A stretch of DNA of 18,090 nucleotides from Paraktedonobacter sp035294465 (GTDB lineage: Bacteria > Chloroflexota > Ktedonobacteria > Ktedonobacterales > Ktedonobacteraceae): NCBI GenBank assembly GCA_035294465.1, contig DATGKW010000245.1:1-18090 (forward strand). The letters are read 5' to 3'. A program made the translations under genes and the position numbers. This document shows, piece after piece, positions 15,837-18,090 of the stretch; the stretch's first letter is position 1, and every line of letters starts with the position of its first letter. The notes beneath the pieces are model-generated. The model was not told where the DNA came from, did not search any database, and saw only the letters and a program-made list of their open reading frames with translations.

Positions 15837-17279
15837 CTAGCTCACGCTTGCTCCGTTAAATAGGAACGTCGTGGGACTCGTATCGTTCGAGGTCCAGGTC
15901 CCCTGGAAGCCAAAACTGATCGATTGCCCGCCGGCGATAGTGCCGTTATAGCTCACATTGGTAATCGTGACCGTTTCGCCTGTCTGGGTATAGCTCCCGT
16001 TCCACATGGTGGTGATATGTTGATCGCCGGGGAAAGTAAACTGAAGCGTCCAGCCATCGTAACTGACGGTCCCAGCATTGGTGATGGTCACATTGGCCGT
16101 GAAGCCGCCGGTCCACTGCGAACTCTGATAGGTAATCGTGACTCCAGGAGCTGAAGGTGTTGGAGTGATCGCGCCTCCACCCAGGCCCAGAGCTGCCAGG
16201 TGGCTTTTGAAGCCCGCGCCGTAGGCGGTAGGGGTCCCGTTATAGTTGCTGATGAGCGCGGGAAAACTGCTACATCCATAGGTATCCCAGGCCCAGGCCA
16301 GGTAGCCGATCTTTTGCTGGTCCAGCCAGTTCATGAGAGTGGTGATGAAGCCGTCCGCGCAATCGTTCTCGCCAATTTCCCCGGCGATTACCGGAACCTG
16401 GGAGGCGATGGTGCCAATGCCCGATGCCCAGCAACTGACGGTGTTACAGGCGTTGAAATTGTAGATATGGGTAGAGGCAATCAGATTGTGATCTGGATCG
16501 GTTGGCTCGTATTGGAGCCATTGGGACATATCGTTGGCATAGGCCAGGCCACCGAGCATGATGGGGTTGGTCGCCCCGGTGGCGCGCACGGTGTTGACCA
16601 GCGTTTGCATTCCGGCTACAGCAAAAGGGACGTCCGTACATGGGCTGGCGCCGGCAGCGGTGCTTCCATTGAGCCAGCAAGACCAGCTTTTTGTATAGGG
16701 TTCATTATACAGGTCAAAGATGACCGATGAGTTGCCCTTGAAAGTGTTGGCCACCGAAGTCCAGAACGCCGGGGCGTGATCAAGATCGGGCATCGGCTCC
16801 TGCGAGTTAGATTGATTGGTGCCGCTATTGTTCCAATGCAGGTCGAGAATCACGATCACATTGTATGAGGTCAGCGTGTTCACAAAATTGACAATGGTTT
16901 GTTGGTACCAGGAAGCCGTATAGGCACCGGCAGGATATCCGTTGATTCCGAGCCAGCAGTCTTCGTTCAGGGGAAGACGGACGGCAGTGATGTCCCAACT
17001 GAGCATAGCGTTGATGGCAGTGATATCGGTTGGACCATCGAAGACGTTGGTATTGCCAGATGCGTCGCATTCGTACTCAGTGCCCGCGCGATCAACGCCA
17101 ACTGGACGGATGACCTGACCACTTCCGTTGAGGAGCTGGTTGCCAGAGACATGCAAGCCAGCAACAGAGACTGCGGCTCTCGCTGGCGTCGTCAGGCTGA
17201 AGATACTTGCTACGCTGGTGAGCAGAAGCGCCAGGACAAGCACAAGGATAAACAAAGGAGATCCGTGTGTTCTTTGCAT
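15837..17279 (-). CDS. Secreted GH5 cellulase with CBM2 domain
   Basis: A 480-aa secreted endoglucanase-type enzyme. It has a Sec signal peptide (hydrophobic segment about 9-29, probable cleavage after ALA-like ARA at 35). The GH5 barrel is at about 37-368, with ILDLHWNN, the acid/base Glu193 in FDLYNEP, HIYNFNA, and the predicted nucleophile Glu301 in VIAGEIGEN. A short Gly/Thr/Pro linker (GGGAITPTPSAPG) leads to a CBM2-type cellulose-binding module (about 379-480; QSSQWTGGFTANVTITNAGT, then YDGWTLQFTFPGDQ and the conserved TMWNG). It would hydrolyse beta-1,4-glucan outside the cell. The ATG is supported by AAAGGAAG about 8 bases upstream. It shows no link to the CIS operon beyond position. 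A related GH5 specificity such as mannanase is possible, but the CBM2 favours cellulose. Confidence 0.92.
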   Translation of the reverse strand: MQRTHGSPLFILVLVLALLLTSVASIFSLTTPARAAVSVAGLHVSGNQLLNGSGQVIRPVGVDRAGTEYECDASGNTNVFDGPTDITAINAMLSWDITAVRLPLNEDCWLGINGYPAGAYTASWYQQTIVNFVNTLTSYNVIVILDLHWNNSGTNQSNSQEPMPDLDHAPAFWTSVANTFKGNSSVIFDLYNEPYTKSWSCWLNGSTAAGASPCTDVPFAVAGMQTLVNTVRATGATNPIMLGGLAYANDMSQWLQYEPTDPDHNLIASTHIYNFNACNTVSCWASGIGTIASQVPVIAGEIGENDCADGFITTLMNWLDQQKIGYLAWAWDTYGCSSFPALISNYNGTPTAYGAGFKSHLAALGLGGGAITPTPSAPGVTITYQSSQWTGGFTANVTITNAGTVSYDGWTLQFTFPGDQHITTMWNGSYTQTGETVTITNVSYNGTIAGGQSISFGFQGTWTSNDTSPTTFLFNGASVS

Positions 17280-17713
17280 GAGAAACTTCCTTTCCCTGTG
17301 AAGCGTACCGACAGAAGATAGGCGTCGGAATTGGTAAGCATGCCCACCTTCGATGGGCGTGGGGGAGACGAGGCATTGCCCAGACTTCTCCTCTTTTCGT
17401 TCTGTCGCCTGAGAAGAGTGTACTTGCCCGACGCCCCCGATACAATGACAGATTCAAGGCATCCCTTGAGCAAACGGACAGCACTCTCCTCTCTCATACG
17501 TGTTGTGGAGATCCAAAAACAGCGGTATTTGCGTGAGCGAATGGGGCTGCCTTCGGGGATTGTGATTGATCTGTGATCCGTAGGGGGACCTTTTGCGCTT
17601 CCTTTCAGCTTACACTAAAATAGGATAACATTGTAGAACGATCAAGCTGGCGAGGGCGGACCGGTGAAGGATGTGGTCTGCCGCGCATAGATGTTCTGGG
17701 AAAGGGCGGAGAG
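17280..17713. other. Intergenic region between divergent genes
   Basis: This stretch separates the minus-strand cellulase from the plus-strand RibD-like gene, so both promoters should lie here. The cellulase ribosome site is at about 17284-17294 on the minus strand. A weak minus-strand pair TTGTAT (17440-17445) and TACACT (17417-17422), 17 bases apart, is possible for the cellulase. An open frame at 17340-17576 (+) ends in a protein-like stretch (IQKQRYLRERMGLPSGIVID), but has no ribosome site or recognisable family. Confidence 0.5.
17594..17621 (+). promoter_or_regulatory. Possible promoter for the RibD-like gene
   Basis: TTGCGC (17594-17599) and TAAAAT (17616-17621) are spaced by 16 bases. 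The -10 matches 5 of 6 consensus bases and the -35 only 3 of 6. It lies about 93 bases before the small ORF at 17714. The evidence is weak. Confidence 0.25.
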
Positions 17714-17845
17714 ATGAGCAAAACCAGGGATGAAGCAGCGCTGGCGTTAACGCCAGCAGAGTGGCGCGGCAATGATGGCACCAACGCGCTCCGGCGGGCC
17801 AGCTTCTTGACGACCTGCGGTATCGCAGGGAAAGGACAGGCATGA
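17714..17845 (+). CDS. Possible 43-aa leader ORF coupled to the RibD-like gene
   Basis: A short ORF (MSKTRDEAALALTPAEWRGN at its start) with AAAGGG/GGCGGA just upstream of its ATG. Its TGA overlaps the next ATG by 4 bases (ATGA), which is the arrangement of coupled genes. It contains an 18-bp perfect palindrome at 17740-17757. I recognise no family. It could be a real small protein, a leader peptide, or a chance frame. Confidence 0.35.
   Translation: MSKTRDEAALALTPAEWRGNDGTNALRRASFLTTCGIAGKGQA
17740..17757. promoter_or_regulatory. 18-bp perfect palindrome (GCTGGCGTTAACGCCAGC)
   Basis: A perfect palindrome about 85 bases before the RibD-like start. It could be an operator for a dimeric repressor or a small RNA hairpin in the 5' leader. 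A chance palindrome of this length is unlikely, but no regulator is known for it. Confidence 0.4.
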
Positions 17846-18090
17846 ACGATCAAGTCCAGCCGCTCGAAACCTTGTTTGAGCAGGCTCAGGGGCAGGCCCT
17901 GCCTTTGCCCGCAGAGTTGCTGACGCTCTACGGGCTGTTGCAGTTTCCCCTCCAGGCCGGCAAACCTTACGTGATCGCCAATTTCGTTTCTACGCTTGAT
18001 GGAGTGATCTCGTTGAATATTCCTGGAGCATCTGGCGGCGGGCCGATCAGTGGCGAGAATCCCCATGATCACCTGGTGATGGGTCTCCTG
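17842..18090 (+). CDS. RibD C-terminal/dihydrofolate-reductase-like protein (3' partial)
   Basis: The first 83 codons of a gene that runs off the right edge. After a helical N-terminus (about 1-40) comes the segment KPYVIANFVSTLDGVISLNI, which matches the (R/K)PYV...SxDG start of RibD-C reductases, the NADPH-binding fold that reduces pyrimidine intermediates in riboflavin synthesis and related substrates. GGGPISGENPHDHLVMGLL continues the pattern, with ISG followed by a D and an H as is usual for the family. The ATG has AAAGGACA about 5 bases upstream and overlaps the stop of a 43-codon ORF. The substrate cannot be told; stand-alone members of this family are often not riboflavin enzymes. A long minus-strand frame (17605-18072) overlaps it and is a shadow. 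Confidence 0.75.
   Translation, partial: MNDQVQPLETLFEQAQGQALPLPAELLTLYGLLQFPLQAGKPYVIANFVSTLDGVISLNIPGASGGGPISGENPHDHLVMGLL

Noticed and set aside
15837..17279. Cellulase as a CIS cargo or effector
   Set aside because: It has a Sec signal peptide and its own strand and promoter region, and it is separated from the operon by the SARP gene.
17331..17576. 81-aa plus-strand ORF, possible gene or remnant
   Set aside because: Its last 25 residues look protein-like, but the start is a TTG without a ribosome site and I recognise no family; kept only as a note in the intergenic entry.
17605..18072. 155-aa minus-strand ORF at the right edge
   Set aside because: It is antisense to the RibD-like gene, whose PYV...STLDG motif is much better evidence for the plus strand.

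Overview
The window carries most of a contractile injection system (CIS; phage-tail-like, Afp/PVC/Streptomyces-CIS type) operon on the + strand (bases 2-14029), followed by unrelated-looking chromosomal genes: a SARP/BTAD-type regulator (- strand), a secreted GH5 cellulase with a CBM2 module (- strand), and the start of a RibD-C/dihydrofolate-reductase-like gene (+ strand, cut by the right edge). High GC, a large PknB-type kinase with FHA and beta-propeller modules, a BTAD regulator and a GH5-CBM2 cellulase together suggest a soil-type, filamentous bacterium such as a Ktedonobacteria-like Chloroflexota member. An actinobacterium is the alternative. This taxonomic guess is inference from gene content only.

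CIS operon, in order: tail sheath (5' end outside the window), tube protein 1, a small protein with one CxxC pair, a 56-aa helical protein, tube protein 2, a long disordered DUF4157 (HELTH) protein, LysM baseplate/tube-adaptor protein, VgrG-like spike (gp27+gp5), PAAR-like tip, gp25 baseplate wedge, J-like baseplate protein, an FHA-domain/tail-protein-I fusion, and a 1057-aa Ser/Thr kinase. Spacings are 1-77 bases, with overlaps of 8, 8 and 4 bases, so this reads as one transcription unit. The AAA+ ATPase, tape measure, terminator cap and tail fibre usual in such loci are not in the window; any that exist must lie upstream of the left edge or elsewhere.

The most interesting part is the 3' end of the operon. 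A phosphothreonine-binding FHA domain is fused to a baseplate protein, and its stop codon overlaps the start of a membrane kinase that has its own FHA domain and an apparently extracytoplasmic beta-propeller. This suggests a CIS whose baseplate is controlled by Thr phosphorylation. It resembles PpkA/Fha control of type VI secretion, but here the FHA is built into the particle.

The operon ends at a 19-bp perfect inverted repeat shared with the convergent SARP gene. A second, 14-bp inverted repeat lies beyond the cellulase stop codon. The 562-base region upstream of the cellulase holds no convincing gene except a possible 43-codon leader ORF overlapping the RibD-like start.
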